NCBI RefSeq assembly: GCF_014635905.1
Contig: NZ_BMDS01000004.1
Coordinates: forward strand, 62,001 to 126,000
DNA: 64,000 bases
Origin: Limosilactobacillus caviae
GTDB taxonomy: Bacteria; Bacillota; Bacilli; Lactobacillales; Lactobacillaceae
Direction of reading: 5' to 3'
The notes below the pieces were generated by a model, which was not told where the DNA came from, searched no databases, and saw only the letters and a program-made list of their open reading frames with translations. Of this stretch, positions 1-7,451 are shown piece after piece. The position numbers and the translations under genes are program-made. Positions within the stretch are counted from its first letter, which is position 1, and each line of letters opens with the position of its first letter.

Positions 1-9
1 AATAATTTG

Positions 10-1410
10 ATGTCGTTTCCTGTTATTGTTCGTCATCCCCAACGTTTTAATGATTCGCGATCGTTCATGACAGCATTTAAACGTGAATTTTTACAATTAT
101 TAGAAATATCGCCAATTCCGCATGCAAAAATTAGAATGATCCGTGATGCTCAATTCGGTAAGGTGGCATTCACACGGCAGATTCAGCCAGAAACACAACA
201 GCAGCTACAAAAATACCAGAACTTAATGATAGGACCTAATTCGATCATTGACTGGGAGAAGAATCCTAGTAATGCCGAAATCGCCCTTCAATTAGCTGAA
301 CAAACACAAATTATTAACCAGGCAACTGATGAAGAATATGTAGTAATGGATATCTTTGAGGATTATTCCATCACTGATTTTAAAGTTCCGTCCCATCCCG
401 AACTTAATGAGCATAATCGTCGTTACCTTTATCGTTCACTTTCAATTAACGATATTATGAATGCAACAGCAGTCGGTGAAAAGATTCTTGATGATTATGA
501 AGAGTATCTTGAAGAACGAAATAAGAGTGAAAGTATTATTGACCGTGACCTTGATTGTGCAGCTGATTATATTGGCTATTGTGAAGCACTAGGTGAATCT
601 GTTCTTGATGATTTGACATTAATCTATCACTATTTTATTAATTATGAAAAATTGCATAATGAGCGACCAACTGATACTAGTTTTCGTTCAAAGAGCGATG
701 CCTTTCGTGAATTTGGTAAGTTTTTACGAGCCGAGGATCTTTTTTCAAGTGAAGACTATGACAAATTTGTTCAAGCGGTTAATCAAGGAATCAAAGACCT
801 GAATTCCAAACAACGAATGTATCATCTCCAACGAATTATTCGTGATATGCAGCGACAAGTACGGAACCAACGAGAACATGCAATTCAGTATGTTAATAAA
901 CAATATACTATTTATGTTGAGTTAAGCAACTATACTCCAAAAATGTGGCGGCGGTTTACTGTTAGCGGTGATACTCGGTTAGATACGCTATGTTTTACAG
1001 TCTTAGCCGCTTTTAATGCCGATGGTAATCACTTATTTGAGCTTCAACAAGGGTCGGTACGTTACCAGCTGCCTATTTTTGATAGCGGTTTCGGTCAGAC
1101 GAAGGATATTACGCAAAGTTGGGTTGGCGATTGTGATATATCGCATGACTTCCACCTAATATATGATTTTGGCGATATGTGGGATTTTAAAATAAAATTT
1201 GAGGAAATTACACCCAAACGGATTCCTGCCCATACTAGCCCAGAGATTATTGACGGCTTTGGTTATGGGATTTTGGAAGATATTGGCGGAGTAACCGGAC
1301 TTGCACAAGTGGCTAAAGATGATGGATCAATTAATAGCCAATTAAACATAACTGAATTCAAGAAAAAATGGCCACGACAAATTGAGAAAATTCATAACTG
1401 TTATGAATAA
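10..1410 (+). CDS. pRiA4b ORF-3-like domain protein; start uncertain at window edge
   Basis: A 466-residue soluble protein. Its last third (about residues 300-450) carries the pattern of the plasmid pRiA4b ORF-3-like family: an 'IYVELSNYTPKMWRRF' strand-helix entry and a later 'YDFGDMWDFKI' motif. The first ~280 residues are acidic and helical and I do not recognise them. The function of the family is unknown, although members sit on plasmids and near transposons. The frame is open to the window edge. ATG at 10 and TTG at 7 are both possible, and no ribosome binding site is visible in the nine upstream bases, so the true start may lie outside. It ends 55 bases before the alcohol dehydrogenase on the same strand. 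Confidence 0.7.
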   Translation: MSFPVIVRHPQRFNDSRSFMTAFKREFLQLLEISPIPHAKIRMIRDAQFGKVAFTRQIQPETQQQLQKYQNLMIGPNSIIDWEKNPSNAEIALQLAEQTQIINQATDEEYVVMDIFEDYSITDFKVPSHPELNEHNRRYLYRSLSINDIMNATAVGEKILDDYEEYLEERNKSESIIDRDLDCAADYIGYCEALGESVLDDLTLIYHYFINYEKLHNERPTDTSFRSKSDAFREFGKFLRAEDLFSSEDYDKFVQAVNQGIKDLNSKQRMYHLQRIIRDMQRQVRNQREHAIQYVNKQYTIYVELSNYTPKMWRRFTVSGDTRLDTLCFTVLAAFNADGNHLFELQQGSVRYQLPIFDSGFGQTKDITQSWVGDCDISHDFHLIYDFGDMWDFKIKFEEITPKRIPAHTSPEIIDGFGYGILEDIGGVTGLAQVAKDDGSINSQLNITEFKKKWPRQIEKIHNCYE

Positions 1411-1465
1411 TAAAAAGCATTACAATAAATAGTGAAAACTTTATTTTAATCGAGGTCTTTAAATA

Positions 1466-2512
1466 ATGATGAAACGAGAAGATGCTATTCCAAAAACGAT
1501 GAAAGCATGGGCGGTTACTAAACCAGGACCGATTGATGGAAAAGAGTCGCCAATTAAATTCGTTGAAAAACCAGTTCCTACTCCTAACCGTGGTGAAGTC
1601 CTTGTAAAAGTACTGACTTGCGGTGTCTGTCATACGGACCTGCATGTTACTGAAGGAGATTTACCTGTCCATCATCAAAATGTTACCCCTGGGCATGAAA
1701 TCGTCGGAAAAGTGGTAGGCTTTGGTCCAGAAACACAACGATTTAAGCTAGGGGAACGGATTGGTATTCCGTGGTTTCGTCACGCTTGCGGAGTTTGTAA
1801 ATTCTGTCGTTCGGGTCACGAAAACCTTTGTCCCCACTCGGTTTATACAGGATGGGATCACGATGGCGGTTATGCGGAATACGTAACGGTTCCAGAAGGT
1901 TTTGCCTATCGTCTGCCTGAAAAGTTTGACTCACTAGAGGCGGCCCCATTACTATGTGCAGGTATTATTGGTTATCGGGCATTTGAACGCGCTAATATCC
2001 CTGCCGGGGGCCGATTAGGTTTGTATGGTTTTGGCGGGTCAGCACATATCACTGCTCAGATTGCTCTTGCACAGGGGATTGAGGTTCATGTCTTTACTCG
2101 TGGTGAAGATGCCAAAAAGTTTGCCCTTGAGTTAGGGTGTTCTTCAGTCCAAGGCTCATATGATCCATCACCTGTGCCATTAGATTCGTCAATTATTTTT
2201 GCACCGGTGGGCGATATGGTGTTGCCGGCACTAGCAAGTCTTGTTCCAGGCGGGACCTTAGCTTTAGCAGGAATTCATATGACAGATATTCCAACGATGA
2301 ATTATCAAAAAGAGATTTTTCATGAGAAAACGTTAACGAGTGTGGAGAGTAATACCCGGCGTGATGGGGAAGAATTTTTAACCTTAGCTGATCGTCTCAA
2401 CATTCATCCAGAAGTGCATGAATATCCGTTAGCAAAAGCAGATGAAGCTCTTCGCTATGTTAAAAATGGTGATATTAAAGGTGCTTGTGTTTTGCGGGTT
2501 AGCGAAGATTAA
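1466..2512 (+). CDS. zinc-dependent alcohol dehydrogenase family protein
   Basis: A 348-residue medium-chain dehydrogenase that should oxidise or reduce an alcohol/aldehyde pair with a nicotinamide cofactor. The catalytic zinc ligands are visible in 'CGVCHTDLH' and 'GHEIVGKV'. The structural zinc lobe has four cysteines in 'CGVCKFCRSGHENLC'. The cofactor fold carries 'GLYGFGGSAH' in place of the usual GxGxxG, so NAD(P) preference cannot be read. Length is normal. The start is the first of two adjacent ATGs, with GAGG ten bases upstream. It is a different subtype from the AdhP at 49010: the sequences diverge strongly outside the zinc motifs. The substrate is unknown. Confidence 0.88.
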   Translation: MMKREDAIPKTMKAWAVTKPGPIDGKESPIKFVEKPVPTPNRGEVLVKVLTCGVCHTDLHVTEGDLPVHHQNVTPGHEIVGKVVGFGPETQRFKLGERIGIPWFRHACGVCKFCRSGHENLCPHSVYTGWDHDGGYAEYVTVPEGFAYRLPEKFDSLEAAPLLCAGIIGYRAFERANIPAGGRLGLYGFGGSAHITAQIALAQGIEVHVFTRGEDAKKFALELGCSSVQGSYDPSPVPLDSSIIFAPVGDMVLPALASLVPGGTLALAGIHMTDIPTMNYQKEIFHEKTLTSVESNTRRDGEEFLTLADRLNIHPEVHEYPLAKADEALRYVKNGDIKGACVLRVSED

Positions 2513-2583
2513 ACAATTGCTTTTTCTTTCCGCTTCTTGCTAAGATAGTGCAAGAGGTTTGAGAGAAAGAGGAGGTTTTTTCA

Positions 2584-3171
2584 ATGAAATATCCCCAATT
2601 AGCATTAGATGAAGTTAAGGGGCCTAAAGCAACAATTGAAACAACAATGGGTGACATAAAGATTCAGCTTTTCCCAAAATACGCTCCCAAAGCAGTGGAA
2701 AACTTTGTTAAATTAGCAGAAAAACACTATTATGATGATGTGATTTTCCATCGGGTTATTCCCGACTTTATGATTCAAGGCGGCGATCCCACGGGAACCG
2801 GTCGTGGTGGCGAAAGTATTTACGGTCATCCATTTGAAGATGAATTTTCAGAAGAATTATTTAATTTTACTGGTGCGCTCTCAATGGCTAATGCTGGTCC
2901 GAACACTAATGGAAGTCAGTTCTTTATCGTTACGAACAAGCATGTTCCAGAAGATTTGATTGATCAAATGAAAGCTATTGGTTATCCACCAAAAATTATT
3001 GATTATTACGAAAAGCATGGCGGGACCCCGTGGCTGGATTTCCACCATACAGTATTTGGTCAAGTCCTATCTGGTATGATGGTTGTTGAAAAGATTAGTA
3101 AAGTTAAACGTAACACAATGGATAAGCCTAAAAAAGACGTTATCATTAAAAGCATTACGATTGAAAAATAG
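2584..3171 (+). CDS. ppiB: peptidyl-prolyl cis-trans isomerase, cyclophilin type
   Basis: A 195-residue single-domain cyclophilin with no signal peptide, so a cytoplasmic protein-folding catalyst. Family signatures are clear: 'FHRVIPDFMIQGGDPTGTG' holds the catalytic Arg and the Phe/Met/Gln that line the proline pocket. 'GALSMANAGPNTNGSQFFI' and 'HTVFGQV' follow in order. A short insertion before 'LDFHHTVFG' is common in lactobacillar homologues. A strong GAGGAGG ribosome binding site precedes the ATG. It is probably transcribed alone: TTGCTT and TAAGAT spaced 18 bases lie upstream and two terminators lie downstream. Confidence 0.95.
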   Translation: MKYPQLALDEVKGPKATIETTMGDIKIQLFPKYAPKAVENFVKLAEKHYYDDVIFHRVIPDFMIQGGDPTGTGRGGESIYGHPFEDEFSEELFNFTGALSMANAGPNTNGSQFFIVTNKHVPEDLIDQMKAIGYPPKIIDYYEKHGGTPWLDFHHTVFGQVLSGMMVVEKISKVKRNTMDKPKKDVIIKSITIEK

Positions 3172-3172
3172 A

Positions 3173-3219
3173 GCAAGAGACCGAGGAGATTTTAATTTTC
3201 TCAGTTTCTTGCTTTTGCT
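3173..3219 (+). terminator. intrinsic terminator after ppiB
   Basis: GCAAGA pairs with TCTTGC around an imperfect inner stem (GAGGAGA with TTTCTC), followed by a short T-rich run. It starts two bases after the ppiB stop codon. Confidence 0.7.
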
Positions 3220-3284
3220 TTATAATTGGGCAGATGAACTGTTTGTGAATAATAAAACCTATATATTGGTCATCTAATAAAAAG

Positions 3285-3319
3285 CGCCTAAGAAATCAAA
3301 AAAATCTTAGGTGTTTTTT
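3285..3319 (+). terminator. second intrinsic terminator downstream of ppiB
   Basis: CGCCTAAGA and TCTTAGGTG form a nine-base stem (one G-U pair) over an A-rich loop, followed by TTTTTT. It insulates the fumarase promoter from upstream transcription. Confidence 0.8.
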
Positions 3320-3330
3320 GATCAAAAATA

Positions 3331-3490
3331 TTGTGAAATTTTTGCAAGCACAATCTGAAAACGCTATTATAACAATAGATAAAGCTATAGCTATAAGTGA
3401 AATTTATTGAATGTTAAAGATTTGACTATAGCTATATTTACACGGTAGGATATACGTGTAAACGATGTGTAACATTTCACAAGTTATAAT
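3331..3490 (+). promoter_or_regulatory. fumC promoter with Rex-like, cre-like and inverted-repeat operators
   Basis: The 349-base gap before fumC holds, besides two terminators, a dense control region. The -10 is TATAAT at 3485-3490. Immediately upstream, ATGTGTAACATTTCACAA (3465-3482) matches the Gram-positive Rex consensus TTGTGAAATATTTCACAA at 14-15 of 18 positions. A weaker copy, TTGTGAAATTTTTGCAAG, lies at 3331-3348. A partial cre-like sequence, TGTAAACGATGTGT (3457-3470), overlaps the main site. A perfect inverted repeat, TTTACACG/CGTGTAAA, spans 3437-3462. TATAGCTATA occurs twice (near 3386 and 3427). The Rex and cre assignments are by eye and the controlling proteins are not in this window. 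Confidence 0.5.
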
Positions 3491-3520
3491 TGCTCAATTA
3501 ATACATTGGAGGTTTTTGAG

Positions 3521-4909
3521 ATGTCAGAATACCGTACTGAAGAAGATACGTTAGGTCCTGTTAAAATCCCTGCTGACGCATTATGGGGACCACAAACCGA
3601 ACGGAGCCGGAATAATTTCCCGACTGGTCAATACATGCCATTAGCAATCATCCGTGCTTTATTGAACATTAAAAAAGCTGCGGCTCAAGCTAACATGGAA
3701 ACCAAGGCGATTTCTGAAGAAAAGGGTAATTTAATCGTAAAGGCAATTGATGAATTACTCGCATTAAATGATGAAGAATTGCGGAAAGACTTCCCATTAA
3801 AGGTTTACCAAACTGGTTCTGGTACACAAACCAACATGAACACTAATGAAGTTGTTGCGCACAAGGCTCATGAAATTAACCCCGACATTGAAATTTTACC
3901 AAATGATGATGTTAACAAGGGTCAAAGTTCAAATGATACTTTCCCAACCGCAATGAACGTGGTTGCCTTAGAAGCTCTTGATAAGTTAAAGCCTGCTGTT
4001 CAACACTTGATTGATGAATTAAAGGCTAAGGAAGAGAAGTACATGAAGACTGTTAAGGTTGGACGTACTCACTTGCAAGATGCCGTTCCATTGACATTTG
4101 GTCAAGAACTTTCTGGTTACGTTGCTTCTCTAGAACATGATCTTGACTACATTAAGACTTTAGAACCAACGCTTAACGAACTTGCAATTGGTGGTACTGC
4201 TGTTGGTACAGGTTTGAATGCCGCTGAAGGAATGCCTGAAAAGATTGCTGAAAAGCTTAGTGAAGTTTATGGATTAAGCTTGACTGCTGATTCAAATAAA
4301 TTCTATGGCTTAGCTAACCACTCTGGCCTAGATGTTGTTCACGGTGCTCTAAAGACTTTGGCAGCTGACATGTTCAAACTTGCCCAAGACATTCGTTTCT
4401 TAGCATCTGGTCCTCGTGCTGGTTATGGTGAATTAAATATTCCAGCTAACGAACCAGGTTCATCAATTATGCCGGGTAAAGTTAACCCAACTCAAGCAGA
4501 AGCTGTAACAATGGCTGCTTTGCGGGTGTTTGGTAATGATACTGTTGTAACAATGGCTTCATCACAAGGTAACTTTGAAATGAATGTTTACAAGCCGGTA
4601 TTGATTGATGCCTTCCTTGAATCAGCTGACTTGATGACTGGTACTATCATGGGCTTTGCCGACAAGATGATCCACGGTATGACCGTTAATGAAGAACGGA
4701 TGGAAGAATTAGTTGATAATTCCTTGATGACCGTTACTGCATTATCACCACACATCGGTTACCATGACAGTGCTAAAATTGCACAAGCTGCAGATAAAGC
4801 AGGAAGCACATTGAAAGAAGCTGCATTAAAGTCTGGTAAGCTTACTGAAGAACAATATGATGAATGGATGGACATGCTTAAGATGACCAACGTTGATCGT
4901 GATAAGTAA
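3521..4909 (+). CDS. fumC: class II fumarate hydratase
   Basis: A 462-residue fumarase of the iron-independent class II, interconverting malate and fumarate. Signatures include 'GSGTQTNMNTNEV' near residue 100, 'GRTHLQDAVPLTFGQE', and the superfamily motif 'GSSIMPGKVNPTQAEA', whose flexible loop carries the catalytic serine. 'GRTHLQDA' and 'ANHSGLDVVHGAL' favour fumarase over aspartase. I start at ATG 3521 because GGAGG sits eight bases upstream; an earlier in-frame TTG at 3506 overlaps that ribosome binding site. Next to a fumarate reductase and a malate dehydrogenase, it most likely runs in the malate-to-fumarate direction. A terminator-like hairpin separates it from the reductase. Confidence 0.96.
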   Translation: MSEYRTEEDTLGPVKIPADALWGPQTERSRNNFPTGQYMPLAIIRALLNIKKAAAQANMETKAISEEKGNLIVKAIDELLALNDEELRKDFPLKVYQTGSGTQTNMNTNEVVAHKAHEINPDIEILPNDDVNKGQSSNDTFPTAMNVVALEALDKLKPAVQHLIDELKAKEEKYMKTVKVGRTHLQDAVPLTFGQELSGYVASLEHDLDYIKTLEPTLNELAIGGTAVGTGLNAAEGMPEKIAEKLSEVYGLSLTADSNKFYGLANHSGLDVVHGALKTLAADMFKLAQDIRFLASGPRAGYGELNIPANEPGSSIMPGKVNPTQAEAVTMAALRVFGNDTVVTMASSQGNFEMNVYKPVLIDAFLESADLMTGTIMGFADKMIHGMTVNEERMEELVDNSLMTVTALSPHIGYHDSAKIAQAADKAGSTLKEAALKSGKLTEEQYDEWMDMLKMTNVDRDK

Positions 4910-4942
4910 CAATTAAGTTAAAAGTAATGCCAGTTTCTGGCG

Positions 4943-4991
4943 AGAGTGGAAATGAGCAGTTCAAAAAGCAGCTCGCTATCCCACTCTTTTT
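4943..4991 (+). terminator. terminator-like hairpin between fumC and fumarate reductase
   Basis: AGAGTGG (4943-4949) pairs with CCACTCT (4981-4987), with an inner GAGC/GCTC stem, followed by TTTTT. It could end the fumC transcript partially, so that downstream genes are read through at lower level or from their own promoter. Confidence 0.65.
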
Positions 4992-5032
4992 GACTGTTAA
5001 TAAGTATAAGATAAATAAAGGAGAACAATATC

Positions 5033-6427
5033 ATGGCTGAAAAATTTCAACCATTATCTGTAAGTAAATTAGATAATGATTACGATGTTATTGTAATTGG
5101 GTCTGGTGGTACGGGCCTTTCAGCAGCAATTCAAGCAAATGAATTAGGAATGAAGACAGTTGTCCTAGAAAAGGAAGAAGAACTAGGCGGTAACACTAAC
5201 CGGGCATCTTCTGGGATGAACGCTGCTGAAACCAATGTTCAGTTGCAACACGGTGTTATTGATAATGTGGCTGATTTCTACCATGAAACCTACAAAGATG
5301 GTGGACGCTTAAACGATAAGGATATGCTTGGTTACTTTGTATATCACACTGCGCCTGCAATCGACTGGTTAGCTGACCATGGTATTAAGCTTGATGATAT
5401 TACCATTACTGGTGGAATGTTACGGAAGCGTACTCACCGTCCAGCAAGTATGGCGCCAATTGGTGGTTTCTTGGTAAAGAGCTTATTAGAAGTTGTCCAA
5501 AAGGAAAATATTCCAGTCTTCAACAAGGTTAAAGTTAATAAGCTATTGCAAGATGATGAAGGTACGGTAATCGGTGTTGAAGCCAATGCTGATGGACTTA
5601 TCAAGACCATTCATGCCAAAGCGGTTATCCTAGCTACTGGTGGATTTGGGGCATCTAAGGAATACATGAAACGATTCCGTCCAGACCTCGCTGAGTATAA
5701 GACAACAAATCAGCCAGGAGCTACGGGTGATGGTTTGAAACTTGCTGAAGGTGTCGGCGGGGAATTAATGCAAATGGACCTTGTACAAGTTCACCCAACG
5801 GTTCAACAAGATAATCCGCATGTTTACCTGATTGGAGAAGCGGTTCGTGGCGAAGGTGCAATTTTGGTAAATGCTCAGGGTAAGCGATTCATTAATGAAT
5901 TAAATACTCGTAAGATTTGTGCTAACGCAATTACCGCACTTCCCGAACACAGTGCTTACTTGGTTTTTGACCAGGGTATTCGTGATCATGTTAAGGCAAT
6001 TGAATTCTATGACAAGGTTGGTCTTGTAGTGCATGGCGACACAATTGAGGATCTTGCTAAGAACCTTAACATGGACCCAGAAAACTTAAAGAAGACTGTT
6101 GCAACGTGGAATGAAGCCGTTGAAAATCATGACGATAAAGAATTCCACCGGACAACCGGAATGGATCGCGGAATTACTAAACCAGGATTCTTCGCAATTC
6201 ATATTGCACCCGCTATCCACTACACAATGGGTGGTATTCATATTAATACTAAGACCCAAGTACTAGATGGTAATGGGGATGTAATCAAGGGATTATATGC
6301 TGCAGGTGAAGTTGCTGGTGGATTACATGGTAATAACCGTGTTGGTGGTAACTCTATTGCGGAAACAATTGTCTTTGGACGCCAAGCCGGACAACAGGTG
6401 ACTGTATACGCACGTAGTTTGAAGTAA
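5033..6427 (+). CDS. soluble FAD-dependent fumarate reductase (flavocytochrome c family)
   Basis: A 464-residue flavoprotein predicted to reduce fumarate to succinate. The N-terminus has the dinucleotide fold 'VIVIGSGGTGLSAA' (FAD, residues 19-32). The residues expected for this family's active site are present: H254 in 'QVHPT', R272-E274 in 'RGEG', R293 in 'NELNTRK', H396 in 'IHYTMGG' and R436 in 'NNRVGGNS'. No signal peptide, haem motif, covalent-FMN domain or iron-sulfur partner is seen, so it should be cytoplasmic and its electron donor is unclear (NADH or reduced flavin are guesses). AAGGAG precedes the ATG. Fumarase lies upstream and malate dehydrogenase downstream, which completes the reductive branch. 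Confidence 0.88.
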   Translation: MAEKFQPLSVSKLDNDYDVIVIGSGGTGLSAAIQANELGMKTVVLEKEEELGGNTNRASSGMNAAETNVQLQHGVIDNVADFYHETYKDGGRLNDKDMLGYFVYHTAPAIDWLADHGIKLDDITITGGMLRKRTHRPASMAPIGGFLVKSLLEVVQKENIPVFNKVKVNKLLQDDEGTVIGVEANADGLIKTIHAKAVILATGGFGASKEYMKRFRPDLAEYKTTNQPGATGDGLKLAEGVGGELMQMDLVQVHPTVQQDNPHVYLIGEAVRGEGAILVNAQGKRFINELNTRKICANAITALPEHSAYLVFDQGIRDHVKAIEFYDKVGLVVHGDTIEDLAKNLNMDPENLKKTVATWNEAVENHDDKEFHRTTGMDRGITKPGFFAIHIAPAIHYTMGGIHINTKTQVLDGNGDVIKGLYAAGEVAGGLHGNNRVGGNSIAETIVFGRQAGQQVTVYARSLK

Positions 6428-6435
6428 AAATAAAA

Positions 6436-6455
6436 TTAGGTGGAATTTTCCGCCT
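6436..6455 (+). other. small intercistronic hairpin without T run
   Basis: TAGGTGG and CCGCCTA pair (one G-U) around a six-base loop directly after the fumarate reductase gene. There is no T tract, so it is more likely an RNA-stability or processing element than a terminator. Confidence 0.4.
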
Positions 6456-6491
6456 AGAGCAATTATTTAATTATTATTGGAGGAAACACTT

Positions 6492-7427
6492 ATGTTAAGA
6501 CATCATCATAAAGTTTTGCTTGTTGGTGATGGGGCAGTAGGATCATCCTTTGCCTTTTCATTGCTTCAAACAACACAAGAAGTCGATGAACTAGTCATTG
6601 TTGATTTAAAAAAAGATAAGGCGACTGGTGAATCACTAGATTTACAGGATATTACACCGCTTACCAGTCCGGTAAATATCCATGCAGGGGACTATTCTGA
6701 TGCGACAGATGCTGATGTAGTAGTGATTACTGCAGGAGTTCCTCGTAAGCCGGGTGAAACAAGGTTAGATCTTGTTAATAAAAATGCAAAGATCCTTTCA
6801 ACGATTGTAACTCCTATTGTTGAAAGCGGCTTTAGCGGAATCTTTGTTGTTTCGAGTAATCCAGTAGATATTTTAACTACTTTAACGCAAAAACTATCTG
6901 GCTTTCCTAAACATCGTGTTATCGGTACCGGGACATCCTTAGATACAGCTCGCTTGGATGTTTTGCTATCTGAAAAGCTAGACTTACCTGTTAATGAAAT
7001 TGACGCTTTTATCTTGGGCGAACATGGTGATACGTCATTTGGCGCCTTTGATGAAGCAACGGTTAATGGTAAGCCGTTAAAAGAGGTCGCCAACCTGACT
7101 GATCAAGATTACGCTGCATTAGAAAAGGCTGTAAAGGCTCGAGGCAGTGAAATTATTAATGGTAAAGGCGCTACTTTCTACGGTGTTGCAAAATATCTAG
7201 CATATATTGTAAGAGCAATCATTGAAAACCGGAATGTTATGCTACCGGTATCTGCACCTTTAACGGGGCAATATGGGATAAAGGATCTTTATCTCGGGTT
7301 GCCGGCAATTATTAACCGAACTGGTATTGAACGCGTAGTTGACTACGATTTTTCTGAAGCTGAGTTAAAAAAGCTTACTTTATCTGCTACTAAGATGAAG
7401 GAAGTCTTGGATAACGTAGAACTTTAA
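6492..7427 (+). CDS. malate dehydrogenase built on the lactate dehydrogenase scaffold
   Basis: A 311-residue NAD-dependent 2-hydroxyacid dehydrogenase of the LDH/MDH family. The Rossmann motif 'GDGAVGSSF' (12-20) and Asp38 fit NAD. Catalytic His177 ('GEHGDTSF'), Asp150 and Arg153 ('TSLDTARLD') are intact. The decisive feature is the mobile loop 'AGVPRKPGETR': Arg85 occupies the position that is Gln in lactate dehydrogenases (Gln102). Arg there defines malate/oxaloacetate specificity in established enzymology. An automatic annotation would probably say L-lactate dehydrogenase. GGAGG precedes ATG 6492; the earlier in-frame TTG at 6477 falls on that site. Flanking fumarate reductase and a dicarboxylate exchanger support the malate call. 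Confidence 0.82.
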   Translation: MLRHHHKVLLVGDGAVGSSFAFSLLQTTQEVDELVIVDLKKDKATGESLDLQDITPLTSPVNIHAGDYSDATDADVVVITAGVPRKPGETRLDLVNKNAKILSTIVTPIVESGFSGIFVVSSNPVDILTTLTQKLSGFPKHRVIGTGTSLDTARLDVLLSEKLDLPVNEIDAFILGEHGDTSFGAFDEATVNGKPLKEVANLTDQDYAALEKAVKARGSEIINGKGATFYGVAKYLAYIVRAIIENRNVMLPVSAPLTGQYGIKDLYLGLPAIINRTGIERVVDYDFSEAELKKLTLSATKMKEVLDNVEL

Positions 7428-7451
7428 TTATTTAAGGGAGAAAAGAAACTA

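Noticed and set aside
3457-3470. Full catabolite-responsive element at fumC
   Set aside because: The last two consensus bases do not match, so it is reported only as cre-like within the promoter region and not as a firm operator.
6692-7093. 133-codon minus-strand frame inside the malate dehydrogenase gene
   Set aside because: Antisense shadow; the plus-strand enzyme is unambiguous.
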